A model generated the notes under the pieces. The model made no database searches. It saw only the letters and a program-made list of their open reading frames with translations, and was not told the origin of the DNA. A stretch of DNA of 64,000 bases from Impatiens glandulifera (taxonomy: Eukaryota; Streptophyta; Magnoliopsida; Ericales; Balsaminaceae): contig NC_061870.1 of NCBI RefSeq assembly GCF_907164915.1, forward strand, positions 2,756,273-2,820,272, written 5' to 3'. Shown piece by piece: positions 33,718 to 43,239 of this stretch (positions are counted from its first letter, which is position 1; the number at the start of each line of letters is the position of its first letter). Position numbers and translations under genes: made by a program.

Positions 33718-36700
33718 ATGTGGGTACCAAACAGTTGTAAATATGTATATTTTGCAGGATCCAAAGAAACGGCTAGGAAACTCTGAATGGTTCTTGGACA
33801 GCGGTTGCTCCAGGCACATGATCGGAAATAGCAATTTGCTAACCGATATCAGAACAGTAACCGGTGATCTAATCACCTTCGGTGACAACTCAAAAGGTAG
33901 AACTGTGGGCAAGGGTAAGATTGTCCATGGTAACCTAACTATTGATAATGTACTCTTAGTTGAAAACCTACGTTTTAACCTGCTTAGCATTAGTCAGATG
34001 TGTGATGCTGGATATACTGTAGAATTTCTTAAACATGCATGCTTAGTTAAGAACTCTCAAGGTATTGTACTGCTAACCGGAAATAGGATAGGTAATATCT
34101 ACAAGGTAGACTGGAAAACTAAAGTAGAATACCCTATATGCATGATAGCTAAGACTGATCAAACCTGATTATGGCATAAGAGATTAAACCATCTGAACAT
34201 GAAAACCTTAAACTATATTCGCGGTAAAAAGCTAGTTGAAGGCATCCCTGATATAGTATTTAATCAGGATAAGGTCTGCTCAGCATGTCAAATGGGTAAA
34301 CAAACTAGGTCAAACTTTAAGATTAAAGGAAATATCCAATCTAGTCGATGCTTAGATCTTCTTCATATGGACTTATTTGGACCTATTCAGGTTGTTAGCC
34401 TAGGAGGCATGCTTTACACCATGGTAGTTATTGATGATTATTCTAGATTTACATGGGTAATATTTCTACCATCTAAACGAGAAACCACATCAAACCTAAT
34501 TACACTTCTTAAACGCTTGCAAAATGAAAAATCAACTCGCATTAATAGCATTCGAAGTGATCGAGGTACCGAATTTACCAATAGTACCTTGACCGCATAT
34601 CTTGATGAATCCGGTATTAGACACGAGTTGTCTAGTGCTAGGACTCCTCAACAAAATGGCCTGGCCGAGAGAAGAAACCAGACTCTCAAAGAAGCCGCAA
34701 GGTCCATGATAGCCGATTCCGGCATTGCTCAGAAATTTTGGGCTGAAGCTATCAACACTGCATGTTATACACAAAATCGGTCTTTAATTAACAAGTTTCA
34801 CAACAAAACACCGTATGAGGTTTATTTTAACAGGGTTCCCAAAATTAAGCACCTCAAGATTTTCGGTTGTAAGTGTTATATACATATAAATGGTAAAACC
34901 CAACTCACTGCTTTTGATGCAAAAACCGATACCGGGATCATGCTAGGTTATTCAGCAGTGAGTAAGGCATATAGAGTGTATAATAATAGAACCTCAACCA
35001 TGGAGGAAACAATTCACGTTGTTTTCGATGAGTCGGTTGAAAGTAACACTGCATCATGCTTTGATCTACACAACAGATTGGAAAATAATAATATCCATTC
35101 TGATAGTGAAGATGAGACTCCGGTCTTCAGGCGGTTTGTCCATGACCAAATGGGTAGTATTGAAACCCAGCCAGATCAAGCTGTTCCACAACAGGAAGCT
35201 GACACTTCGGTTCAATCCGAGGAAGTTGGTCGGTATGAAAATCCTGCTCAGCCTACCGACATGTCTAGTCTTGATCAAGAAAACGGTAATTTGGTAGACA
35301 TCCCTGAACTGAATCTCAGAAGAAACAGTAAACATCCTCCTGAGCAAATTATAGGTGACCCTTCAGAACCTGTTCGAACTAGGCGTCAACTTCTGGAGGA
35401 ATACTTTAATTCCGCGTTTATATCCCAGATTGAGCCGAAAAGAATAGATGAAGCATTGTCAGATCCGGATTGGATCTTGGGAATGCAAGAAGAGCTAAAC
35501 CAGTTCGAGAGTAGTAAAGTCTGGTACCTAGTTCCTAGACCGAGAGATCAATCGGTCATAGGAACAAGATGGGTATTTAGAAATAAACTCAATGAGGACG
35601 GTTTGGTCACAAGGAACAAAGCCAAATTAGTGGCTCAAGGTTACAGGAAGAAGGCATTGATTTTGAAGAGTCATTTGCCCCTGTAGCTAGGATTGAAGCC
35701 ATTAGGATTTTTCTAGCCTTTGCTGCTTTCAAAAACTTTAAGGTTTTTCAAATGGATGTTAAAAGTGCATTTCTGAACGGTGACCTACGTGAAGAGGTGT
35801 ATGTTGAACAACCACCCGGTTTCAAAAACGCTGCATTTCCAAACCATGTATACCGGTTAAATAAAGCTTTATACGGTCTAAAGCAAGCACCTAGAGCCTG
35901 GTATGATACACTAACCGCATTTTTATTACAACATGATTTCACCATCGGTTCGGTGGATAAAACGCTGTTTAAATTCGAAAAGAAGGAACATATCCTACTT
36001 GTTCAAATCTATGTAGATGATATTATTTTCGGTTCCACTGATCCTAAGCTATGTGATAAATTCTCAAAAATGATGACTGACAAGTTTGAAATGAGTATGA
36101 TGGGAGAATTAAGTTTCTTCCTAGGTCTTCAGGTTAAGCAACTCAAAGAAGGAACATTCATTAGCCAACCTAAGTATACCAAGGAGCTACTAAAGAAGTT
36201 CGGAATGGACACATGCTCCTCAGCGGCTACTCCAATGAGCTCATCGATTAAATTGGACAGGGATGATGAGGGCCAATCGGTAGACCAGATCGCATACCGG
36301 GGCATGATCGGTTCTCTCCTATACTTGACAGCGAGTAGACCGGACATTCTGTTTGCAGTCGGTGTGTGTGGGAGATTCCAAGCAAATCCGAAACAGTCCC
36401 ACTACACAGCCGCAAAGAGGATACTGAAGTATCTAAAAGGCACACCTGATGTCGGTCTGTGGTATCCAAAGGATTCATCCTTTAACCTAACAAGTTATTC
36501 GGATGCAGACTATGCAGGGTGTAAGATTGACAGGAAAAGCACCAGCGGAACATGTCAGTTCCTAGGTGACCGGCTTGTCTCATGTCATAGCAAGAAACAG
36601 ACATCGGTGGCCACATCCACTGCAGAAGCTGAATATCTGGCGGCCGGAAGCTGCTGTTCACAATTACTTTGGATCCAACAACAGCTGAAGGACTTCGGTG

Positions 36701-36975
36701 TCACAGCCGAAGAGTCTCCGATTTTCTGTGACAACACGAGTGCCATAGCAATAACTTACAATCCGGTTCTCCACTCTAGGACCAAGCATATTGACATAAG
36801 GCACCACTTCATCAGGGAACATGTCACGCTGAAGCATATCCGGCTGGAATACGTATCGACTGATCAACAAGTAGCCGATATCTTCACGAAGCCTCTACAG
36901 GAAGCTAAGTTCTCTCAATTCAGACTTACTCTCGGTTTAACCGATATTAGTCAGATCCTTCCTAAGGATGCTTAA
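33704..36975 (+). pseudogene. pol: Pol polyprotein of the composite (one nonsense codon, one frameshift)
   Basis: Domains in copia order: protease (WFLDSGCSRHMIGN, near 33790), Gag-pre-integrase and zinc region (LWHKRLNHLN ... CSACQMGKQ, 34170-34310), integrase (DLFGP, VIDDYSRFTW, SDRGTEF, PQQNGLAERRNQ), reverse transcriptase ([32 protein letters not shown]) and RNase H ([35 protein letters not shown]). Breaks: TGA at 34166-34168 just before LWHKR, and a small deletion near 35645 (after LVAQGY) that shifts the frame. The pol frame differs from the gag frame. All catalytic blocks remain readable, so the damage is recent. It is not functional as a single protein. Confidence 0.85.
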
Positions 36976-37419
36976 AGGGAAACCGATTCAGACAGACAAA
37001 ACCGGTAATTCTTCCTAAACTGTTGAACTTCGAATTTTCAGGGTACTTGTGGAAGAACCGCCCAGTTTATCAGATAGAGTAAACCGACCGGTTACTTGGT
37101 GCATGCACCAAATAACCGCATCGGGATGAACAACTGATGACTGACCGGTTTGGAAGTAGGCTATCTTAGATTATTTGAATTTCAAACAGAAGTGGAATAA
37201 TTATCAGTGTTTAATGATATCTGTTCTGAAACATTACCCTTTCAAAGTAAACTGGTCGCACCTAAAAAGACGTGAAGATTTGATGATATCTTTCACAGTC
37301 CAGGTCTATGACCAACATCCTAGACTGCAAACCTGCCTATTTCATGCAATATCTTATATCCTGCAGTTAATAGATATCACCTCATTTAATACCTGGACAA
37401 TAGGATAGCCCCCAACTAG

Positions 37420-37426
37420 TATTTAA
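37420..37426 (+). promoter_or_regulatory. TATA box of accessory gene a
   Basis: TATTTAA lies 63-69 bp before the ATG of gene a, separated by an A/C-rich leader with no upstream ATG. Confidence 0.45.
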
Positions 37427-37488
37427 GTGAAGCAAACATTCACCAAAACACTCACAAGACAAAAGATCATCCTCTCACTAAGGCAAAA

Positions 37489-38250
37489 ATGTCTCAGTTT
37501 CCCAACATTCTTCAGGTTGATTTTCAATCCTGCTCGAGCACAGAGCACTATGAGGTGTATAAGATGATCAAATCCCTGGAAGATACCGGTCTTCGGTACT
37601 TCCTGGACGACAAACACACCATCTATCCTGAATCAATACTAGAGTTTTTCTATCACGCCAGGGTATTCAGGGGGACCCCCCACTTTGAAACTCACATCCA
37701 ATCTAAAGTGGGAGGTATCGTCTTTGATTTCACCGAAAGAGACTTTGCGCGGTGCTTTAGCCTGCCAAAGCAAGGGTTGACAGATCTCGATGTTCCGGCC
37801 AACATAAAGGCCGAGATCTCCCTCACCCTCGCACGGTCTGACGAACCGGTTGAAGATCACGGTACAAAATCACACTTGAGAGCTGAATATCAGCTTCTCA
37901 ACGATGTGATCGGTAGGAGTATCTTCGGGAGAGATGTCACCAATACCTACTGTACCTCAACCTTCAACATGATGGCGGCTATAGTCACCGGTACACCGGT
38001 GAACTGGTCCAGGGTGCTGTTTGACGTCCTCATCTGGATGGTTGGCATCCGATCAATCGGCTTCATCCCCCAACTAAGCTGCCTCCTTGTGGAGCTAGGT
38101 GTTCCGACCTGTCCCGGAGAAGGTCTGAACCAAGCCCAAGTGCTGACCAAAGAGATAACCGACTCTTTCTATGAGCGGTTTGAGAGGGCCTGGAGGAGAA
38201 GGAACCGTCGTAACAACCCTACCGGTGTCGTCAACTCCCACGCACATTAA
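37489..38250 (+). CDS. Accessory gene a of the composite (unknown function)
   Basis: An intact 253-aa frame, the first of three paralogous genes after pol. It begins MSQFPNILQVDFQSC. Shared family blocks: SLEDTGLRYFLDD (about 27-39), ILEFFYHARVF, IVFDFTERDFARCFSLPKQG, a middle S(D)-x-PVEDHGTKSHLRAEYQLLNDV block, and NMMAAIVTGTPVNWSRVLFD (about 160-180). The C-terminus is basic (RAWRRRNRRNN). No signal peptide or membrane segment is obvious. The protein resembles 'putative plant transposon protein' domains in memory only. It could act in the nucleus, but nothing here proves it. A closely matching copy, a', is broken. Confidence 0.75.
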   Translation: MSQFPNILQVDFQSCSSTEHYEVYKMIKSLEDTGLRYFLDDKHTIYPESILEFFYHARVFRGTPHFETHIQSKVGGIVFDFTERDFARCFSLPKQGLTDLDVPANIKAEISLTLARSDEPVEDHGTKSHLRAEYQLLNDVIGRSIFGRDVTNTYCTSTFNMMAAIVTGTPVNWSRVLFDVLIWMVGIRSIGFIPQLSCLLVELGVPTCPGEGLNQAQVLTKEITDSFYERFERAWRRRNRRNNPTGVVNSHAH

Positions 38251-38619
38251 GCCACTCCTTCCTGCACCCGGTCATTTTGCTGCACGTACCGGGTGTATCC
38301 TTATCCAACATCATCATGATCACTTCGGCTTTTCTTATGTCTTTCCTCGGTTTTATTTATGATTCCTTCGGTTTCTTTTGATCTTCATTATGTTAGCACA
38401 TTAATGAAAAAGGAATCTTTATTTAATGAGGTAACTCCCAACTAACACAAGTAATCAATACCCAACTAACTTGGTTACCTTTCCACAAACATTTACCTCG
38501 AGAACCGCAAATAGTCAAAAAGCACACTCTTCCCAATGACCTTGGAAATATAAAGATTCTCTTCTCTAAAGAGACAAAAATGTCACTCAATGCAAACATT
38601 TTCCCTCCAAAACCGGTTC

Positions 38620-38626
38620 TATAAAA
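38620..38626 (+). promoter_or_regulatory. TATA box of accessory gene b
   Basis: TATAAAA in GGTTCTATAAAAGGAGAGC lies 76-82 bp before the ATG of gene b. A (CT)n tract (38669-38682) sits in the leader, as in many plant promoters. Confidence 0.65.
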
Positions 38627-38701
38627 GGAGAGCTTTCCTCATGAAATCAACACACCTCAAATCATAAACTCTCTCTCTCTCTAATATCAAAGTTTAGAAA
38701 C

Positions 38702-39409
38702 ATGCCGAGCAGAACCCTAGGAAACTTTTTGAGCGTCGATTTCAACTCATGTATGGAAGAATGGGACGGAAATCATGCAAAGAAAACCATGTTTGAATCC
38801 TTTATTGATACCGGCCTTCGAACCTTCCTCGAAGAATCCGGTCCCATACTGATTGAGGATGTCAAGGCATTCTTCAGAAGTGCCTGCATCAGGGGCGATT
38901 ACATCGTCTCTACGGTAAGAGACCACACCTTCTGGCTTGATGAAGCCGAATTTGCCTCCCTACTCAATCTGCCCACGGAAGGGTTCTCTGATTTCCCAAC
39001 TCTGGAGGGAATTGATGCATTCTATTATGCACTACTCTTCTCTGGAAACCTTGATCCAGTGGAAAACTATGGGTTAAAAACCCGCCTCGGTCGTAATGCT
39101 CAACTCCTTCTTGAGATTGTGACTCGGTCAATTCTCTGTCAGTCCCCAAATCAGCGGTACTCAAAGAATACCTACAACATGATGACCCACATCTTCAGCA
39201 AAACGACCATCAATTGGTCAGCGGTCATCTTTCAAAACCTGAAGAACATGGTGCTGACCAAGAAAGGTCTCGGCTATGCACCTCACATAAGTAAGCTGAT
39301 TCTCAGGTACCAGCCAGAATTTGGACCGGGTACACCGGCATCCCCCTCAAACATTCTTGATGCGGATGCGGTGGAAGAGAAGTTCTCCAAGATGGTTTTT
39401 ACTTCTTAA
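38702..39409 (+). CDS. Accessory gene b of the composite (unknown function)
   Basis: An intact 235-aa frame starting MPSRTLGNFLSVDFNSCMEE. It is a paralogue of gene a, with corresponding blocks SFIDTGLRTFLEESG, IEDVKAFFRSACIRGDYIVS, EFASLLNLPTEGF, PVENYGLKTRLGRNAQLL and THIFSKTTINWSAVIFQNL. It ends EKFSKMVFTS. No enzymatic motif was recognised. It has its own TATA box and a CT-rich leader, and a polyadenylation-like AATAAA follows near 39463, so it appears to be a self-contained transcription unit. Confidence 0.75.
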   Translation: MPSRTLGNFLSVDFNSCMEEWDGNHAKKTMFESFIDTGLRTFLEESGPILIEDVKAFFRSACIRGDYIVSTVRDHTFWLDEAEFASLLNLPTEGFSDFPTLEGIDAFYYALLFSGNLDPVENYGLKTRLGRNAQLLLEIVTRSILCQSPNQRYSKNTYNMMTHIFSKTTINWSAVIFQNLKNMVLTKKGLGYAPHISKLILRYQPEFGPGTPASPSNILDADAVEEKFSKMVFTS

Positions 39410-39846
39410 ATGCCTATTTTCGCATCGAACTATCTTTCAGTTCTCTTTCTGTATTGTCTCTTGAATAAAATTTCATTTCAGTTTAAATGACCGGGTCTTC
39501 TTAATACCTTAAATATCTATCTAAGTAACCGGTTAACATCTTCAAATTATAACCGCGCCCTTATCCGGTCACATAGAAAACCCGCTTAAACTCAAAAGAT
39601 TGCAAAACTCTACTAACCGGTTAAATTTAGAAACCGGCGCATCAATCGGTCTCAAAAGAGGGTTGCGTCATCAATGGCGAAAGCAAAACTTTTGGAGGGA
39701 AATTTCCCGCCCAAAACTCCCGCCCCCTGGTTTACCGCCCACGGATTGGCGCCTTTTCACTCCCGCCCATGGTTTGCCGCCTTTTCAACTTGGAGGGAAA
39801 ACTCCCGCCCAATGTTGATGGGACGGTTGGGCTTCCAAACCGCACC

Positions 39847-39853
39847 TATAAAA
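39847..39853 (+). promoter_or_regulatory. TATA box of accessory gene c
   Basis: TATAAAA in CACCTATAAAAGGGAC lies 108-114 bp before the ATG of gene c, followed by a CT-rich leader (TTTCTCTCTCTAAGC). A preserved copy in the left arm has lost its gene. Confidence 0.65.
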
Positions 39854-39960
39854 GGGACTCTCGGCCATTCTTTTTCATTCTCACGCGAAACTACTTTCTC
39901 TCTCTAAGCTCTCAAAATCTCTGAAGCGGTTATTTCTCAAACTTTCTCAAACTCTCTAAG

Positions 39961-42573
39961 ATGGGGCGCGATTCGGCCTTGTTTAAGCACTTGACTCAGG
40001 TGGATTTCGAGGAAATCCGACAGAAAGGCACGTCCGAGGCAAAGGAGGTTATTGACCGGGTAGCCAATACCGGTCTGGAGTATTTTCTCGACGGTCCTCA
40101 TGTTCTATATAAAGAGGCGGTTGAGGAGTTTTTCAACACCGCAACTATCTCCGACGATAAGATCACCGCAACTGTATGCGGTACTGAAATAGAGCTCACC
40201 GAGGCATCGGTGGCAAAGAGCCTGCGCCTTCCAACAGCCGGCCAGGATGCAACGGCAGACATAGAGCTTAAGACTTTTGAGGCAGCTTGCCAGATACTCT
40301 CGGCGACTAAGGAGCCGATAAAAGTATCCGGTAGCAAATCAACGTTGAAACCGGAGTATATTCCAATCTGTGATATCTTCGCAAGGGCGATTCTGGCAAG
40401 GGGAGGAAACTACAGCAGCCTAACCAGGGACAAAATCAGGATGCTGGTCGGCCTGATAGAAGGAACAAAGGTTAACTGGGCAAAGGCAGTGTTCCACAAT
40501 TTAATGGAAATGGTGAAACCGGACTCAAACCGGTCATGGGGATACACCGTTCCTCTAGGTAAGATCTTCCTTCACCATAACATCAACATCGGACCCGGCG
40601 TCATCATCGCAACTAGAAGCCTCATCAGATCCAAACAATTCCTGGAAAGGAAGCAGCCGGCCCCCGGTTCCAAAGGTGGCCGAAAGAAGAAAGCTGGCAA
40701 GAAAGCGGCCTCAACGAAAGAAAAGGCCGAGAGCCAAGGGAAAGAGAAAGTAACTTTCTCGGAACCGCCGCAGCCAACGGAGGATGAAGAATCGGCTACC
40801 CCTTCTGAAAGAACCGATACAGAAAAGACCGATGACGAAAGATCGGCCAATGAAGAAGAGCATTCGGGCCAGAGCCCCGATAATGCCGGTCCTGACACAA
40901 ATCCTGAGACCACCGAGGGCGGTGAAGAGGATGGTGAAGAAGGCGGTAACGAAAGAGGTAACGAAGAAGAGAAGGAGGACGAAGAGGCAGAAGCGGATAG
41001 GGTAGCTCTCAAACTCCTAAAAGTCACTGAAAAGCGAGCCGGTAACATTGAGGAAATTTACCAGGAATGGCACGAGCACCGGTTCGGTAAACGGTATAGG
41101 CACATCCTACCGGGCTACACCGACGAGGAATGCTTCCAAAGAATGAAGGAAGTGGAGGACGTGATCATGGATCTCACTACATCCGATACCGTTGAAGAGG
41201 TACTAAACCGAACCTACCTATTAAAACCGCGAGCACTACTACGGAAGCTTATCAGACGCATCCGAAAGATTACGGCGAAGTTCGAAGAGGTGGGATCGGG
41301 GGACACCTTAACACCGCTGGTGTTGGAGAGGCTTGAAAAAGCCAAAGGAGACCTTATTCAAGAAATTGACCGGCTGGAGGCAATGTACGGTCAAAGGGAA
41401 ATACCGGTCTATACAGCTCCCCGGATTGATACAAGTCCAGATCATTGTCCAACACCTCCAAGGGCGAATTCGGCGACGGAGGAATCCGATGAAAGGGCGA
41501 ATCCTCCTCTCACCGGACAATCTACACTCAAACAACCGGATATCTCGGAACCGGAAGTCTCAGAACCGGGTGCTACAAAAGAATGGGTTGAGAGCCGTCT
41601 TCAAAGGTTTGAAGACTCAACAAAAGAACGGGTTGATAGCCGTATTCAAGAGTTCGAAGACTCCGAGGTTTTCCCTTTGAAGGAGAAATTCCAAAGAACC
41701 GTTTGCTCGGCACTCAAGTTCGCCAACACCACATGGCAACTTTTGGAGAGAACGAAAGAACGGTTCTCAGAAATCGATGAAGATCAACGGGAAGAGGCGG
41801 TTCTGCGCAGCAAACATCTTAGGCGAACCATGATTTTGGAAGATACGACTTCCGAGATAAAACAGGACTTTGGCCGGCTTGAAAGGGAGACCGATCAACG
41901 ATTGACGGAGGTTGCTAACGACCTGGTAGGCACAACACTCGGACGGGTCTCCGAACTTGAGAAGAAAAATGAGGGTCTCGAGGCCGAACTCAAGGCGCTT
42001 TCCGAACAAGTTGCCGAACTACTCAACGCAAAGATGAACGCGGACGCCGCGGCTGTAGAGGCTGATGCCCAAGCGGCTAAGAAGGTCCAGGATGAGCTGG
42101 ACGCCGAAGCTAGAAAAGAAAAGGAGGCACCACGATCATCGCAACTTACCGAGGAGGAAGAGGAAGCCGAGCGAATTCGAAGGGCAGAGGCTAAGTTTCC
42201 AGGACTTGCAAAGAAGGCAGCCGCTCAAGCTGCGAAGGATGCTGCGCGGTTGGAAAGGGAAAGTCAGAGGCTAGAAGGCTATGCAACCGCTAACAAAAAG
42301 AAGAAGGAAACCGCTGCCTCTTCGATACCGGCGAAACGGAAAAGAGAACCTTCGAAGAAAACTCAAGTGGCCGACCTACTGAATGAGGTCACTGAAACGG
42401 TCATTAAGAGTAGACCGCAGCAGACTACTCAAGACGAAGATGAGGTTGAAGAGCACCTGCGGTCCCGGTCTACAAGACAACGAGTCTCCGAACCGGCCAG
42501 TCAACCGCAACCAGCGAAGAAAAAGCGGAACAAGAATCTGATAGCCTGCTATGACTTCTCGGACTCGGAATAG
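39961..42573 (+). CDS. Accessory gene c of the composite: 870-aa domain plus coiled-coil protein
   Basis: Residues about 10-225 carry the domain shared with genes a and b (VANTGLEYFLDG, AVEEFFNTATISDDKITATV, SVAKSLRLPTAG, GSKSTLKPEYIPICDIFARA, GLIEGTKVNWAKAVFHNLME). A Lys-rich segment (about 233-260), a strongly acidic Glu/Asp-rich segment (about 270-345), a helical region, Pro/Ser/Thr-rich sequence (about 480-540) and long Glu/Lys/Ala coiled-coil stretches (about 600-770) follow. The end has nuclear-localisation-like clusters (PAKRKREPSKK and AKKKRNKN) and an acidic CYDFSDSE tail. The frame is intact across 2.6 kb, unlike pol, which argues for recent selection or youth. It resembles the accessory gene of element X. 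The function is unknown; a nuclear structural or targeting role is conjecture. Confidence 0.78.
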   Translation: MGRDSALFKHLTQVDFEEIRQKGTSEAKEVIDRVANTGLEYFLDGPHVLYKEAVEEFFNTATISDDKITATVCGTEIELTEASVAKSLRLPTAGQDATADIELKTFEAACQILSATKEPIKVSGSKSTLKPEYIPICDIFARAILARGGNYSSLTRDKIRMLVGLIEGTKVNWAKAVFHNLMEMVKPDSNRSWGYTVPLGKIFLHHNINIGPGVIIATRSLIRSKQFLERKQPAPGSKGGRKKKAGKKAASTKEKAESQGKEKVTFSEPPQPTEDEESATPSERTDTEKTDDERSANEEEHSGQSPDNAGPDTNPETTEGGEEDGEEGGNERGNEEEKEDEEAEADRVALKLLKVTEKRAGNIEEIYQEWHEHRFGKRYRHILPGYTDEECFQRMKEVEDVIMDLTTSDTVEEVLNRTYLLKPRALLRKLIRRIRKITAKFEEVGSGDTLTPLVLERLEKAKGDLIQEIDRLEAMYGQREIPVYTAPRIDTSPDHCPTPPRANSATEESDERANPPLTGQSTLKQPDISEPEVSEPGATKEWVESRLQRFEDSTKERVDSRIQEFEDSEVFPLKEKFQRTVCSALKFANTTWQLLERTKERFSEIDEDQREEAVLRSKHLRRTMILEDTTSEIKQDFGRLERETDQRLTEVANDLVGTTLGRVSELEKKNEGLEAELKALSEQVAELLNAKMNADAAAVEADAQAAKKVQDELDAEARKEKEAPRSSQLTEEEEEAERIRRAEAKFPGLAKKAAAQAAKDAARLERESQRLEGYATANKKKKETAASSIPAKRKREPSKKTQVADLLNEVTETVIKSRPQQTTQDEDEVEEHLRSRSTRQRVSEPASQPQPAKKKRNKNLIACYDFSDSE

Positions 42574-42688
42574 GGGCTCTCCTTCTCTTAATTATGCCTA
42601 TCTTAATATATATTATTGTCTATTTTCGGTTATCTATATATATATAAAGTTATTTTTGAAACCGGCCATCTTTTGCATCTCTACTTAG

Positions 42689-42892
42689 TTTTGATAATTT
42701 TAAATAAAATAATCAAAAAGGGAGAAATTGATAAGATAAAAGATAAACTTTTCCAAAATTTTTCTCAAATTCTTTCGAAAAATTCTCCTAAGTCAAGTTC
42801 AAAAATCCGGACAAACAAAACAACCGGCCTACGGTTGCAAACTTACATGATTTTGATAATTTTAAATAAAATAATCAAAAAGGGAGAAATTG
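42689..42892 (+). promoter_or_regulatory. Duplicated polypurine tract of the composite
   Basis: A 42-nt module containing ATAATCAAAAAGGGAGAAAT occurs at 42689-42730 and again at 42851-42892. Only the second is followed by the LTR start TGTTAGATAAAA. The first is followed by TTGATAAGATAAAAG, an imperfect echo of that start. Confidence 0.7.
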
Positions 42893-43239
42893 TTAGATAA
42901 AATTAGACCGGTTCAAATAAACCTAACTTAAATAAACCTTCCATGCAGGAACAAGGAACCGGACCGGACAAACAAAAGAACCGGCTAAGAAAACTAGCCG
43001 GTCAAGCTACTAAACCGACCAAGAATACTTGGAACATGACCGCACAAAGAAGGATCGACCAAAGCTTAAAACCGATCCTTCTTTGTGCGGTCATGTTCCA
43101 AGTATTCTTGGTCGGTTTAGTAGCTTGACCGGCTAGTTTTCTTAGCCGGTTCTTTTGTTTGTCCGGTCCGGTTCCTTGTTCCTGCATGGAAGGTTTATTT
43201 AAGTTAGGTTTATTTGAACCGGTCTAATTTTATCTAACA
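42891..43239. repeat. Perfect palindrome of two LTR starts (167-bp arms)
   Basis: 42891-43057 is the first 167 bp of the LTR (plus orientation) and 43073-43239 is its exact reverse complement. A 15-bp centre (43058-43072) separates them. The right arm is the 5' end of the minus-strand insertion and the left arm is the truncated 3' LTR of the plus copy. Confidence 0.92.

Larger units (their letters stand above)
36523..39891 (+). repeat. Right arm of the 3.37-kb inverted duplication
   Basis: Reverse-complement partner of 27471-30842. It covers the RNase H end, genes a and b and the gene c promoter and leader start. The genes in this arm are intact, unlike those in the left arm. Confidence 0.88.

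Noticed and set aside
33708..33751. Possible 44-nt intron (GTAAATG ... TTTTGCAG) at the gag-pol junction
   Set aside because: It is too short for a plant intron, and joining its ends does not fuse gag in frame with the protease.
38964..39164. Short minus-strand frames inside accessory genes a and b
   Set aside because: They are mirror readings of the real genes; the same frames appear in inverted form in a' and b'.
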